Below, piece by piece: positions 9,972-23,400 of a DNA stretch of 64,000 nucleotides. Positions within the stretch are counted from its first letter, which is position 1, and each line of letters opens with the position of its first letter. Made by a program: the position numbers and the translations under genes. Source of the stretch: Arthrinium phaeospermum (lineage: Eukaryota > Ascomycota > Sordariomycetes > Amphisphaeriales > Apiosporaceae); assembly GCA_006503535.1 (NCBI GenBank), contig QYRS01000003.1, positions 1,178,001 through 1,242,000 on the forward strand. The letters are read 5' to 3'. The notes below the pieces were generated by a model, which made no database searches, was not told where the DNA came from, and worked only from the letters and a program-made list of their open reading frames with translations.

Positions 9972-12244
9972 CTAATATGTAAACTGGCTCAACGTATTTA
10001 GTGTTAGAGGCTGAGTCTCGCAGAATCCCATGCCTATTGCCGGATCCATAGCATTGAAGGTGGCTGTGTCAAGCTGCTCGGGCGGGCCCCAGTGGCGAGT
10101 TGGATATTTGGGATGTAAGGGGCACGGCAGACGGTTCAATATGGCGTCTGCCTGTGCCAGGTCCAAGTAAGTCGGACTAGTGGCATGGTGGTCTTTGAAG
10201 ATATCTGGCCATTTATTAGCACACGAGCAATGCACAATGAAAGTGCATCGATGTAGGTAGGACTTACCGGCCATAAGCCTCGGAAGATACCAACTCTTCC
10301 CGAACTCTTCCAAAAATGCGAGCAGCGAAGACTCGAGCTGAGTGAGACTGCCCGGTGGATTTTGGGCTTCGGGCTCCGACCGTTGAAACAAGTCAAGCAC
10401 CATGAGAGCGGTGAAAGCACTTATCGTCACTGTCGGGTTGACTCGGGGCAGTCCGTGCTGACCCCAGTGGGAGACTAACATGGCCAGCTCACGCGAGGTT
10501 TCAGTCAGTGCGGCCCAGTCGCTCGTCCATTCCTCGCCGCCTACCGTCAGGCCCGTTGGCATATAGACGGCCTGTCGTACCGCGTGATACAGTAGCACGT
10601 TAAGGAGTCGCTGACTGTACTCGGCGTCCGTCTCGGTCTGTAAGGCGTTCCGCGTCAAACAGAGATATCGAGGTGGCAGGGAAAGCTTCAGCGAAGCAAG
10701 GTCATTCTTTAGCCGTGCCGTCCGCAGCATTAAACGCTCCGCCCCCTTTTCGGTCCGAAGACGCACAAGGGTGCCGGCATCACGAACTGTGGCTGCCATA
10801 ACCAGGCCAATGTTGAGACCCGATGTGTGCCTTTGTGAAAAGGCCTCTTGCGTGGTCCTCCACATGTTGCTCAAGTCTTCGGCCAAAAATAGCTTGGGGA
10901 GCGTGTGAAAAGAAAAGTCGGGGCTGGGGTCTTCGCACGGTCGTCTTAAGAGGGCAGTGTTGATGCTCTCGTGGTCAACGATGGTGCACGCTCCCGATGC
11001 CGCGTTGACGTAGCTATCGAGGGTGAAGACACACCACCACGCATAGCGCCAGTCTTCTATTTCGTGCTCCGTGGCCAGCCTTGTATCGTATGCGGAACAA
11101 AGATTGGGGTTTTCAATCTGATTCAAACCCAGTGCATGGGCTTTTCTCGTAAGTCTGCCGACCCTCATCCAGGATGTTGTCCCGGGGAACTGTCCAAATT
11201 CGTAAAATGCCATGAGGCACTCTAGTCTGTAATGGCACAAGTTGCCACGGGACATGCTGAGGTCTTCGTCCGAAGTAGTCGAGGCAAGCAGAGAAGCCAA
11301 GCACATGTCAACACAGTCCGTCGTCCAAGTCGGGACCGAACCATGAATTCTGGCTGTGACGGCCGCCATGGCCACAATGAGCTCGACACTGATGACCCCG
11401 GCACTATACTGCTCCATAAACCTCTCTCTATGAAACAAAGGTAATGCCGGGTTGATCTCATCGAAGTACGTGCAAAGCCTTACAGCGCATTAGTAAAGTT
11501 CAAAAAGGGGGGGACGAAAAAAAAAAAGGAAGAGCGGGGACTTATCCCAGCACGTCAACTTACAGACTGCGCTCTTCATATGTGTCCAGCGTGTAGCCCG
11601 GGAAACGGCTGTGGTCTATCGCTAATGGCACACCGAAAGGTGACGAGGCGGCGCTGAAGTCCGCAGTATCAAACGTCACCAGGGAATCACGGTGACTGCC
11701 ATTGCTGTTGCTAGCAGGGTGCATCTGCGGCGACGGAAGTCGCGTCGTTGGCGGCGGAACGACTGCTTGAACCCTTGTTAGAGAGAAGGGTGGAGCCGTG
11801 AAAGTCAAGGATATGGTGCAAACGTACCTGAGATCTTGATAGTCTCGGAAGGGGGGGTCAAGGTCTTGTTTCGCCGGGCGCCGCGCGGTGGGCCCGGCTT
11901 CTTCCTCTCGGTGGAATAGACGCACGAGAAGCCGCCTTCAGAGCAGCGGGAGCATTGCGGCCGCTGGAGATCGCCTGGTGCATTCCGAAGCAATGAGTTA
12001 GCCAATCTATCCGAGAGGTGACACCGGAGTTTGCAGGTGGGACGAACATTTGACCTTTTTGCTGTTTTCGAGTAACACGATAGCCAAGTCAGTGTGGGTT
12101 CATTCTATAGGGAGTTGCTCCGGGCTGGGGTCTGGGGTTGATTGGAGGACTGGGGCCGACATACCGGATGCACCGATCGCATACGCGCCCGTTCAGCATC
12201 GTGTCGCTCGTCTTCCGGCTATTCACTCTGGTGGTGGACGGCAT
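9972..12244 (-). CDS. Zn2Cys6 transcription factor with fungal-specific regulatory domain
   Basis: Six exons: 12244-12165, 12061-12048, 11974-11828, 11762-11564, 11478-10268, 10204-9972 (627 aa). The zinc cluster is spread over the first three exons and appears only after splicing: Cys at residues 22, 25, 32, 39, 42 and 49, a perfect CX2CX6CX6CX2CX6C. Exon 2 is only 14 nt and supplies the basic KKVK stretch; its downstream intron has a less common GTTCGT donor. Exon 5 joins exon 4 at YFDEINPALPLFHRERF, the usual start of the Fungal_trans (PF04082) middle domain; MRVGRLTRKAHALGLN and the Arg/Trp-rich block that follow also fit. The last intron (63 nt, branch GCTAATAA) is a multiple of three with no stop, so its retention would add 21 residues. 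Targets are unknown; nuclear location is inferred from the family. Confidence 0.9.
12048..12061 (-). other. 14-nt micro-exon inside the zinc-cluster coding region
   Basis: Exon 2 of the transcription-factor gene. It completes the Arg codon of exon 1, encodes KKVK, and gives the first base of the third cluster cysteine. It is flanked by a 103-nt intron (donor GTATGT, acceptor ACAG) and a 73-nt intron (donor GTTCGT, branch GGCTAAC, acceptor CCAG). Without it the zinc cluster cannot form. Confidence 0.75.
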
Positions 12245-13564
12245 GGTATGTATGCAAATGGAGGGCCACTCTCATGTGACTTTCGTATGTCGGTTAGAGA
12301 ACCAGACGGCCAGCAATGAGTATACTGGTTATCAATAGTTGAGGAGCAGGGTATTGCAGAACCAATGTCCTTGGGGACGTGGTCGTGTATTTCAATAAAA
12401 ATGGAATTCGGCCTCAGGTTCTCTGGTTCTGGACCCAGGCGCATACACTGTATGTCAGCAACGCAACGGCGGCGTCAAGCGAAGTTGAAGCGAAACAGGC
12501 GCGAATTGGAAGCGAGTCGATGTGACAGTGAGTGCAGGTGTGGGAAGCGGGTACTTGATGCTAAGTATATAACGACAATGACATCCATGAATCCATGACA
12601 CGGAAGCCGAGGCGGAGATTGGATTTAAGGTACCGAGGACGCAAAGGGTTGGGATCGATGTCGTTCAATAGCAGGCCAAGGTTGGGGTGGTCGCCCGCAA
12701 GGATGATTAAGGGATCAAAGGTCAACGTGAGACCAAGACTCGGTTTAAAGAGATGATGGCTGCAAGTCCACTTCTTTTCCTTCAGCAAAATCACCCCTCC
12801 CCTGCTCCCCCCTGCTCAGTGGTGCTGGTCTGGGTGTCCAAGCCCCCTGTCCAGAGCCACTTGTACGATAGACCCCTGTCAGCCTGTTTTTTCCCGCCCC
12901 GTTGCGAGAAACCCTGCTCGTCGTTTTCCTTAACCTGCCCCGGCCCCTCCCCCCGGTCCCCTGCCCAGTAGTGCCCCCAACCCAAGCCCCGCTTATGCAA
13001 TCGTGACAAGGACAAAAGTCGAAGCACTGAACGAACCATTCGACTCGTTCCCGCCAATTCGAGACGACGAGGAGGCAATTCCCGATCTGGCAGTCAGATG
13101 CTTCCACTTTGATAAGCCCCCTTCCTCTGCTCGTTCTGTGCCGCAATCTCGAAGTATGCCTGATTTGTCGCGGTGGGTATGGGATTGAATGAGCGACGGT
13201 TGTGTTGGACCCAGCCATTGGAGGATTCCCCATAGCCACCAATGCTGTACCACCTCGGGAGTCACGCTTCCCCTTTCCTTGGACCTTGGAGACTGAGGGT
13301 TGCCCTCTCTGTCTTGCTTTCTTTCTTTCAGATTGAGTGTTTTGTGTTCCCGACTATCATGATCATAGGCATGCAGGGGTTGCACCGCAATCAACTCGTT
13401 CCAGAGTTCACTACGTGACAGGTACCCGGCATCTACACAAGCACTGAGCATGATCCAGCCAGGGCCTTGAATCGAGGCGGAAACTCCCTTCATCCACAAT
13501 AGGGTCTGTCCAGAGAGATCCCCATCAACAAGGCGCACGATCAAACACGATTTCCCTAATCTAC

Positions 13565-13592
13565 CCGTGCTTCAGTGACCGTGCTTCAGTGA
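13565..13592. repeat. 14-bp direct tandem duplication
   Basis: CCGTGCTTCAGTGA occurs twice head to tail without a mismatch. It lies in the gene desert and has no visible role. Confidence 0.7.
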
Positions 13593-16500
13593 GCCCTTGA
13601 TTCGATTCTGGAGCCAATGCAAGTAGCCTTGATTGAGCCTTCTCGCTTTATGGTGATCCGGAGGAACTAGGTCTTGGCGCGTACTTTTGATATGGAGCTG
13701 TACCCGGTTATGCCGGCCCTCGGATTGGCTCGGAGGAACTAGGGGGTCCCAATCAAGATGCTGTATATCGTAGCAGAATTGCCCTCTTGGGACTAGTCAT
13801 GTTTGTCACGGCCAACTAAGTAGTATAGCCATCTTTAAGGTTTCACAAACCTCAAAGACCCGCCCAATAAGAGTTGGACAAGCGACCCGCGCTTAAAGCC
13901 GTTTAAGTCTTCGTACGTACTGACGAAGCAGGCAAACGTTTGGGGTGCTGCTGCGGCTACGACTGCGGCTGCCTTTCCTCCTCCAGTGTTTATCGACGAC
14001 CGCTCCGGCACGGCGAGTCTTCGGTTTTACGTCTGGTGGGTCCATCCCAAATCCGAATGCGAGTTTAGCGTAGTGGTAACTTGAACGATAGTTAGTCGCT
14101 TTCCCTCGAAAAACCACAGGTAGTCAGTGGCGTTCCCAAGCCAATCATGGCCTGCAAATAAGCACTCTACTTCCCTGTTGTGCTCATACACCATGCAAGC
14201 CGTACGAGAATAGCTGTTCTCTGGCAAGGTTGGTAGCGTGTCGAAGTAGCATTGTGTCGAACCAAATGACGACCCAATCTCACTTGGCGCTTGCATGATC
14301 TTGTCCGTATGTACGGTACATGTACACTGCAGTATACTTGCAGCCAGCTCGTCCAACCCCGACGCCAGTCGGACACCCTCCTCTCGCACTCTCTAATTCC
14401 CAGTGGGTGGTGGTGTAGGTGGTGGGATGCAACCCTGACCTGCTCGACGGCGCTTCTGCTACCTAGCCGACGCTTGGCGAGCCCATAGCCACGTGTCTGC
14501 ACCGGTCTGCCCCCAGCCCCGGACGATGTTTCGAAAGTTCCAAAGGATTTGGGGTAAGCTCACGGACGCGGGGGGTTGAGTCGTGATTGGTGAGCTTAAC
14601 CTCAAGGCTATGGGTGTAGCTAGGCGACCAGAGGGCAGACTGGCTGACGTCACAGAGACTCCTCGCTGAAAGCCTCTATACCCAGGATGATGGAAATGCA
14701 TTGGGCTACACAAGAGTGTCTGCAAATTAGGTCAGCGTGGTGAAAGATCGCTTCGCAACCAACTAACAGGATCATCGTTTCCTCCAATCAGTGACCTGAT
14801 CAAAATAAGGGGGGTATTTTACCGTGGCATGCATGCTTTCTGTCGTGCCTCCAAGGGGCGAAGCTCACAAGATAGCCCTACGGACGACCCCCGGCTGCAA
14901 GCTACATGCTTGAATGTAGTCATATGTGCCTGTCCCGCCTTTTGGAATGGCTGATTAGGCCCAAATAAAGCCTCCCCAGGCCGGAATCCAACCCCAAAGT
15001 GTCGGGGTCTTGGCGATCGGTTAGCGACTTTGCTAAGCTTCATGAAGCATGAAGCCGCTGTGCCAGGGCGAGACCGTTCAACCTATAGGAACGGTAGGGC
15101 TGGGTTTCTGTACGTTGGCGGCGTAGTTCTCAACTCGTGTGCCCAATCTCCTGATCCTTTCGCTTTCGCTAGGTCGGCGTATCATCCACCGGAGACCGGC
15201 CATTCCAAAACGAACTGGGTAGATGCTGAAGCCTTGGGGGCCAAGAAAGTCCATTCTTGCAAAATGTAATACGTACCTGCGACCAAGCCACGCCTCGATT
15301 CGATCTCACCAACGGCCTGCGGCGGTGGCCCATTAATGGTACCCATGGAGGGGAAAGAGCGGAGCAGGGAACGACTACCACCCTCGAGTAGCACAAGCAG
15401 ATGGTGCGCGCACCATGACCAATGCGGACAGGCGGCTGGCCGGGGTTCGTCCTTCTCGATCTGGATATGCGTTGGTAGCTTGCAAACGGGGAGACGGGGA
15501 GAAGGGATCGCTCTTTCTGTTCATGTGAGATTGCCCACTACGAGGCAACCATGGAATGGGCTCACTTGGCTTGTGTCGGCTTGGCTAAGCGAGGCAGGCT
15601 GCAAGCCCGCAAAAAGACAAACAGCTTATGGCAGACATGGTACTGTTATTGGTCCGCCCGTGTAGGCTGCCTGAAGTCGCCTAGCGTGGCTGCTTACTTG
15701 AATAGAGCGTGGGATGCGGTATTCGATTGGGCACTTTTATGCCTGCAACGAATATATGACATAGCTAAACTGAGTGGTGCATTGATTTGGGGCCAATGTG
15801 GTCTGCATAACCGGCCTTGGCAGTCCTATTTTCTACTTCTGGTCTAGGCTGCATTAGTCCTTCTTCTTCTTCTCCAACACCCAGAGAGATCCATTCATGC
15901 GCCATCTGGCAGCCCAGCAAGCAAACAAATGCTCGGGGTTGCTGACGAATCTCGGCTACTATTCCAGGCGTTTGTAATCTGCAATTGCACATGCGGTGTC
16001 TTTCAGTGGCTGGCTGGCTGGCGTTTATGGTTACACAGGGTTTGGGGCCTGGCCCCTGGCCTTGGCGCCTTTTATTCCCGTGCGCGAGTGCGACCCGGTG
16101 GAATGGGCGGGACATCATGGCATGGTGTCATCATAACATGCTTTGTCTTCTACTTGGCAAGGAGCATCGACTCCATCGTACGCATCATGTACCTATCGTC
16201 CCATGCCCAGGATCGGCGCGCCATCCAAGACGAAGGCGGCAGCTGGCAGCCACGAGGCGCGGCATCTTCCGTCCTTTGAACACCTTGATAGTGCTATGTA
16301 ATCGAAAGAACTATGCCGTTCCTGGCACGCCGCTTGTAGTCAATTGCAACGACGCCGCCGCCACGCAGCCAACTGTCGGCGAATTGTCCATATGGCGGAG
16401 CCTTCGGAATTTATCGCAGTTCTCAGCAAAGTCCGGCCCGTAGCGCCTACTTACTTACGCCTACAACGTATCACCCCCTCTTCCCCCCTAGAGGCGCGGG

Positions 16501-19389
16501 GAGCCCGGATGCAACACCAGAGACATCTGTGCCGCAGAATTCTTGCCCTCTTATTGACTTGCGATTCGATGCCAAGTCAGCCCAGCTGAAACTAGACTCA
16601 CAGACGGGGCAGGCCATGTGCCGTATAGCCATGCATGATGATGATGACGATGGTGGTGAACCTCATTAGCAGTCGACGATCTTTACCACTGTAAGGCAGG
16701 CTTGGTAAGCGGCAGGTGCTGGTGGTGGGAGCGTGATTAATCATACTATGTCTGGACTTGGTGGCATCAGTGGGCTTGCGTGGCATCGAATGGAAGATTT
16801 TGGCGAAGGGTCTGATCCGCTTCGACGCAGTGTGATGTGCCGCCCTGCCCTCCGTTGCGTCCGGACTGAGCCTCGCTCAGAATATCTCTGATACTTGGAT
16901 ACACCTGACGAGTGAAAAGTGAATGACGCAGACAAACCGTGTCGAAAAGGGGGGTGAGGAGACTGGGATGAGTACAGTGGTCCAGGGTGCATTCTAAACT
17001 TCCGCTCTGGGTGTGGTAGGGCAGTCAAAGACTTGCGAGCTAGGGGGGCGGGTATCAGGTTGGCAGCGGGATGACTCACGCTGAGTAGAGAATAAGGACA
17101 CAGCACGACCATTGGCCATCATGCATCCTTCCTTCGTCAGTTATCTCCGTCTTGCTAACGGACGGGTGGGTGACCCCTGATGGAAGGTGAACTGAACTGG
17201 ACTGAAGTAACTCTCAATTCGCGGCGGCAATAATTCTCATTAACCGTCGCTCCAGCCAAGAGATTCTGTGTCTGTTCAGGGAGTGCCTTGGCTTTAGCCG
17301 GGTCGTGAGCCGACCCGGTCAGCACTCTTTGTTGAAATAAGGTACTGACTCAACTCTCCGAAGTCTGCAGGTACCGTATCGGCCAGGCGTCGCCGTGCTT
17401 CCTCGTTAAGCCCTACTATGTATCTGTGGGATAAGCTACTCACAGGGCTGCGAACCTCTGGTTTCCACTACTGGGGCTGACTAGGTTGGCATTGAACCCA
17501 AGCTAGAAATCTGTGTCCCTCAATTGCCTAGTGCTTAGACAGGTTCGACATGACGGGGATTCAGCCATGTGGCACGCTGGGCGCCTCACCGAGGGATATC
17601 CAACTACACAGATAAGATGCTGCGGTTCGCGGTAGCGATGACTGAGCTCACCACAGAAGCTCCAACATACCTTGCGGGACGCCCATCCATCCACGGCTCA
17701 GGGGCTGGATACCCCAATATGCCATCCAGAAAGAGGCTGCATGCAACAACATTATTTTTAGTAGCCGCAAGAGATAGTCTCTGATGAGCCTCCACTCATA
17801 AAGACCAATTCGAAGAGGGCCTTCCTAGATTTTCCTCTGGTCTTGAAAAACGAACACAAGTTGCGCCGGGAGCACGTGCATGTTCAGGGGCAGAGTTCCT
17901 CCGGAGTTGTGGGCCCGGTCGGTATCCTCAAAACAGCCCTGCCCCGCCCAGGTCCTGCCCTCTGCCTTGCCATCGACTACGAGATCTTGACGTAGTGGGC
18001 ATGGGACCATGACCTTGCGGTGCGGATCGCGACGGGGGTGGATAGACGCTGTAGTTAAGCGCGGCCCATCGCTCCGCAGGCAGTGGTAATTATGTACACC
18101 CACCCACCCCATGCCCCATGCCCCATCTCATGCGCGGTTCTTTTGTAGTCATTAAACGCCAAATCAGTCTATCAGAAACCAATCGCTATAGACCCACCAA
18201 CAACACAATTACAATGCAGGCGAGAGGAGTCGTATGAGCACCGAACTGAGTATGGGGGAGATTGCAACCTTGTGACAAAGGCCCCTGTCAAATACCACGC
18301 GAAAAGGGACCGAGACTTTTGCGACTGATACTTCGGTCAGACGTGTGAGAACAATACTACAACGACGACTACTGAGAACACTCAGATAGAGCCCAGTAAG
18401 TCGACCACTGGTGGGAGGAAACATTACATGAAGTTTGTTCTATTAGATGATAGTAGATCGCAGCGAGTAGCCCCGCGTTCCAGATGCCCCGATAATTCCA
18501 AAATAGATCCTCATGGCGAAGCATACATGTCTTCGCCTCGACCCATACGAAGAAAACAATATTGCATGGTCAATGCCACTACTGCGGCCAAATGAGTGGC
18601 GTTCATTCCACTTTTGTGCCACTGAGGCACGAGCAGGCAGCTGCATGGCAATAATGAGATATGTAGTCTGACAATATCTACTTCATTAATGCCTCACTCG
18701 TTGAAAGAGCGGCAGAAGTACTTGCTGTAGGTCCTAACATACCGTCTTCTCTATATGCCATGGTACTTGATGTCTTGCCGCGGTGACTTGCAGGACCGGA
18801 ACTGATTCCTCCACCCCAGAGTGGACGTTTATCAAGACAAATGGTAAGCGGAGAAGTGGAAGACGGCTCGTACAGGAGGCCTGGTGATGTAAATAAATGC
18901 AACGAGACAATAGATGTATCTCGTATAACGTAATGGATATAACGGAACCTCCTCTTACCCCTACGTATTGCTCGAGAAGCGTCCGTAGCTTCCCCCCTCT
19001 ATTGGGTTTCCCATTGCCTGGAGCCTTGAGTGTCTCCCCGCTGTGATAAGCTCAGCACCGTGTCGGCTCGACGTGGAGGGAAACGATCGATTTTGACGTT
19101 TGGGTGTTGCGGAAGGGTTCGTAGGTTTATGTGTCGAGATCGAGGGATGGTAAGGGGAATCGGGCACGGTTACGCCTGGAAAGGCAAGACGCGATCCTGA
19201 ATCGAAGTGATTAAGCTGAGTATGATCGCTGTATGGCAAAAGGGGAGCCTCTCATTCGAAACTCAACCACCGGATACATTAAGCATGAGCATGTATGTTT
19301 AGGCAGCATACCCCAAGCCCGTAAAGGGAGGTCTTCCGTTAGTAGTGTGAGGGGTGATGAGAAGCTCTGGTAGGCAGTTAATACGGTGA

Positions 19390-19445
19390 GGTAACCTGCT
19401 CTTTGTGAGTCTTTTGTTTCTGCCGGGAAACCTTGGTATGAATCG
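19390..19445 (-). repeat. 56-bp leader-like element, copy 1
   Basis: Read on the minus strand it matches 28960-29015 (plus strand) at 45 of 56 positions with no gap. In both copies a pyrimidine-rich tract lies directly upstream, as at many fungal transcription starts. Copy 2 is followed at once by a GTAAG donor and lies about 310 bp before the acidic-tract gene; copy 1 leads into the gene desert. Confidence 0.55.
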
Positions 19446-20426
19446 GAAAAAAAAGAAAGAAGAAAGAAAGAAGACGGTGACTCGACAGCGTCGTCCACTT
19501 GGCCGCTAGGGCGGGTTGGTTCAGTCAGTTAGAGTACTGGTCCCATCGCCGTGACAATAAGAACTGCCCTAGCAGATGTTGGATATCTGGCACAAACGCA
19601 CCCCGGATCCCAAAGGCCAGCCATGGTGTCACATATATAGCACTTCGTTGCTGCTTGGCAGGCATGAAAAAGGGATGGGATATCACGAGCCGCGATGATA
19701 TGGCGTTGCCGAGTAAGTGTAGGTAGAAGCAGTTTGACATTGTCCCGCCTGACCAAGATGGGCAGAGAAGTAACAACTGAGTGTTGGCCGACGGAAAATC
19801 GTCAAGTGTCCGGGGAATTCCAACCAAGCGTGAGTTCCTCCGGCTCTCGCTGAAGCGTACGCCGTTGTCGCACGGAGGAACCCATGCGACGCATCGGCGA
19901 GACTTGCTGCATCTTAGCAGATCGAGTGGTACAGACGCAAGACCGATAAGGACAACAGCATTAAAATGTAAATAAGTCGCCCCACGACGGCGGGCTTGTT
20001 GATATGTATCTACCTAACTTCCTCGCACGCGACGCAAACGGTCTCGCGCAGGACATCCATCATCATATGAGCAATGAAAGCCTCACACAGTGAAAAACGC
20101 ACTCGGAGTGCCCCGTCATAACCACAACTTCGCCTCATCTCTCAAGCCACAAGAACGCCAGTTCTGCGAGCCCAGCGCGGGACCTCACATGCTCTGCGAC
20201 AGCACACACGTCTACGAAGGGTATATATACGAAATGCTCGAAAGGGACGTAGGGAAACGAAACAAAAGAAGATGTCCAAGGGACCAGAAAGAAGACGAGC
20301 GGGAATCAGCTCGCGACCAGTAGCAACAGCATAGAAGCCTCCTTGTCCAAAAGACCCTGGTCTAGGGAAGAGTGAGGGATTGAGGACAACGAAAGGCGGT
20401 AATGGTGCATATCACGCTTGGAGTTC

Positions 20427-23400
20427 CTATCTCCGAGGAGTGGCTGCGACGGGATTAGTATCCATCGGAGTTCGTATCGGAATGACAAGTGCCACGAGGG
20501 CATCCAGGAAGTCAGCAATGCTTACCATTGACCATCTGTCTCTGCTTGTTGAGCCAGCTCTTAGGGGCGTCACCACGTCGCTGCAAGACGACATGGTTGC
20601 TCTGCAGGCGACTGGTCAAGTCGTACCAAGCCGTGGCAATCATGGCATTCTCCCGCTGGAGGTTCTTGATGACGATCTCCTGCTGGGTCTGGAGACGTGC
20701 GGGGTTAGTATCACAGGTTCTCCAACATATGTGCCAGACACGAAACCTCATGCGACTTCACACACACAGTCGCGCATGTAGACAGGTAGGAAGGAACAGA
20801 TATTGCAATCCATTAAGATCCGGAGTGGGAAGAACCCAGCCAACCCACGAGCGTAGCAACGTCCGTATGATGAAACGCTGGCTAACGCTTGAACGATATA
20901 GAAGAGAAGCAAGTGGACATACCTTCTGAGCACCTTCTGTCGTGCCAGCCCTCAGGTCCTTGTTGGACTTCTCGAGGTCGTGGCGTTGCTGCTCCGATTG
21001 GTCCAGTTGCTGTTGAAAACACCACACATTAGTTGTCCATACCCATATACACCATCATTGACCAGCATGCGTAGAGAAGAAAACTCATCCAATGGACTTC
21101 TTCCCGAACCAGCTCGACGCCCAGCCACTTGACTTGGGCCTGGCTGGTGCAGAACTGGGTTGAGTGTTCGGGGTTGCAGGAGATAGAGAAGCAATCATGC
21201 GCCTTGGCAGAAAGGATGTCGACTTTTGACCCGTAACTTCGGGAGAGGCACGGCCACTCGAAGGTCGGGAGCCAGACAACCTCAGTGACGGACTCTTGGT
21301 GACACCAAATGAGCCGTCATCATTGAAGTTGTAAGCATAAGAGCCCTCCTCGGGCACCTCCTGGGTCGTGGTTTTCCCTATCCCAAAAAGGCTGAAGATG
21401 GATCGATGCTTGACCTTGACACAGTCGAACTCGCCATCTTCCTCGGTATCCGAGGAGTCTTCCGACGATGGTTGGGGATGACAATGATGTGAAGAAGCAG
21501 AACTTACCTCGCTCAACTTCTTGTACCGAGCTCGCAACTTCTCCATCTTCTCGGTCGTCTTGACGACGTCCGGGTTGACGGACTGGCCGTCGATGGCCTT
21601 CTGAAGCTCATTGTTGGCGGTCTCAGCTTCCTTGCGGAGCTGCTCCTTGTCGATCAGGGCGACGACGAGCTGTTCTTGCCTGGAATCATAATCTCCCTTA
21701 AGGATATCATACTTCCGGCGAAGGCCGTCGAGCTCGGCCCGTAGCGACACAGCCAGCATGTTGTCGGTCTGCTTGAGCTCAGAAAGGACATCCTGGCCGT
21801 CCTTGGAGAGTGCGGTTACTTGGTCATCAATGTCAGTTTCATTCACACCGCAATGCATCAGGTATTCCATGTAGATTATCTTACTGTCGCCGCGAGCTTC
21901 AACAACTTCCCGCTCCTTGTCCCGGAGCTCAGCTTGAAGGGCTTCAAGCTGGCGTCCAAGGTGCTTGGAGCGGTTCTCTTCGGCGAGTACCTGCTGGCGC
22001 AAGTTGGAATATGCTTCGGCCCTGATGAAGTTGGTGGTCAGTATATTGAGTTCGCTGTTCACGTCCAGGGCTGCTTGTAGGGCGTTGACCAACCCTTCGC
22101 CGTTCATGTTGTTGATCAACGCATTGAGAGATTCTTGCCCAAGCGTGTGCCTCTCGAATAGCAAGTTGTACTTGTCCTGAAGGGCCTTCCGGTGCTCGAG
22201 CTCGGTGTCGATTTGCTGCAAAAGTTGACCCTTCTCGGTCTCGGTGCCGATACTGGCCTTGAGCATCGCATTCTCGGCTTGAAGACGAGATACCTCGATA
22301 TCCTTCAAAGAGACGTCGCTAGCTGAGTTGCCGTTCAACTCGTCTTCTAGTGATAGGGCCTGGGGTCGGGCGGCGTAGGGCGTCTCGGGTGGCGCCGACG
22401 GATCAAGCATCATCACCTTTTCTTGCAAGTCCATTACCATTTCCTCGTCATGCTTCGCCTTCATCTCTAGGTTCTCGGCGTGTCGCTGCAACTGTTGGAT
22501 CTGCATGGTGAAAGCGGCCCTCTGGTCCCGGAACTCACTCTCCTGAACCTCATACTGGCTCATCTTCATGGCATACTTGTCGTTCTCGGACTTCAACTGG
22601 GTAAAGTGCCTCTGGACAGCCATCATCTTCTCCTGCTCCTTGTAGATCTCGGCGCGCTCGCCACGCAGCTTCTGGACCTCGTTCTCCAGAGGGCGCAGAG
22701 TCTCGAGCTTCTGCTTCAAATGCTCTGCTGTGTTGGCCTTCCTGTTGAGATCTTCGTTAATCTTCTTCAAGTCCTCGTTCTCGCCAAACAGCGGGGCCAA
22801 TCGCTTGTTCTCGTTCTCCAGTCGTTTGGCCAGCTGCTCGAAGGCCTCCTTTTGCATGCGGAGCTCCTCCATCTGTATCTCGAGGCTATCGATGAGCCTG
22901 ATCTTCTCGTCCCGTTCTCTCCTAGTCCGCGCGAGCAGCTCCGAGTTGGACGCACCCGACTCCAGCTCCCTTTGCAGCTCGTCTCGCTCTTGAACAGTTT
23001 CCGAGTGTCTCTCCTTGAGCTCGTCGTAGCTGTCTTGAAGGTGGTCGTGTTTCGTCTTGAGGTCAGCTGCCAGTCTCGTGTATCTCTCGTTGTCGCGACG
23101 GAGGCGAGCCATCTCGGCTTCGAGCTCGTAATCGGTCTCGGCGGCAACGTTAGCCGCAGGGGCAGCCGGGGTGGATGTTGCAGCACTCGATGCATCTTGA
23201 CCGGCCTCATGTGCCGCTGCGCCTTGGTTGATTCTCTTTCCGGAGTCTTCCATGATCTTCCATAACTCTTGCATGCCGGCGGGTTCGAGCGTCGACTGCA
23301 TGCCCGTGAGGACATTCTGAGACAGCTGGCTATCCGTGGAGTTCACACTAGCAACCAGGAAGACCGAAAGGAGCTGGAACATGCCCTCTGGTTCCGGGTG

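Larger units (their letters stand above)
12245..20426. other. Gene desert, 8.2 kb
   Basis: No supportable coding gene, no rRNA or tRNA. Longest open frames are shadows without domain signatures or splice-consistent partners. Small features seen: two perfect tandem copies of CCGTGCTTCAGTGA (13565-13592), CGGAGGAACTAGG at 13659 and again at 13731, GAT/GAC triplets near 16624-16642, CCCATGC repeats near 18103-18125, a purine run at 19447-19475, and a 56-bp element (19390-19445) with a relative at 28960-29015. Base composition looks ordinary rather than AT-rich, so it is not an obvious RIP-blasted transposon field. Confidence 0.45.

Noticed and set aside
2114..12244. Monooxygenase, PEBP-like gene and regulator as one metabolite cluster
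   Set aside because: No synthase, reductase or transporter among them and gaps of several kb; co-location alone is not enough.
15765..16118. 117-codon minus-strand ORF and other frames in the gene desert
   Set aside because: No recognisable domains, no in-frame continuation across plausible introns.
22480..23265. 261-codon Leu/Val-rich frame opposite the Hook coiled coil
   Set aside because: Antisense image of Gln/Glu/Lys-rich heptads; not a membrane protein.
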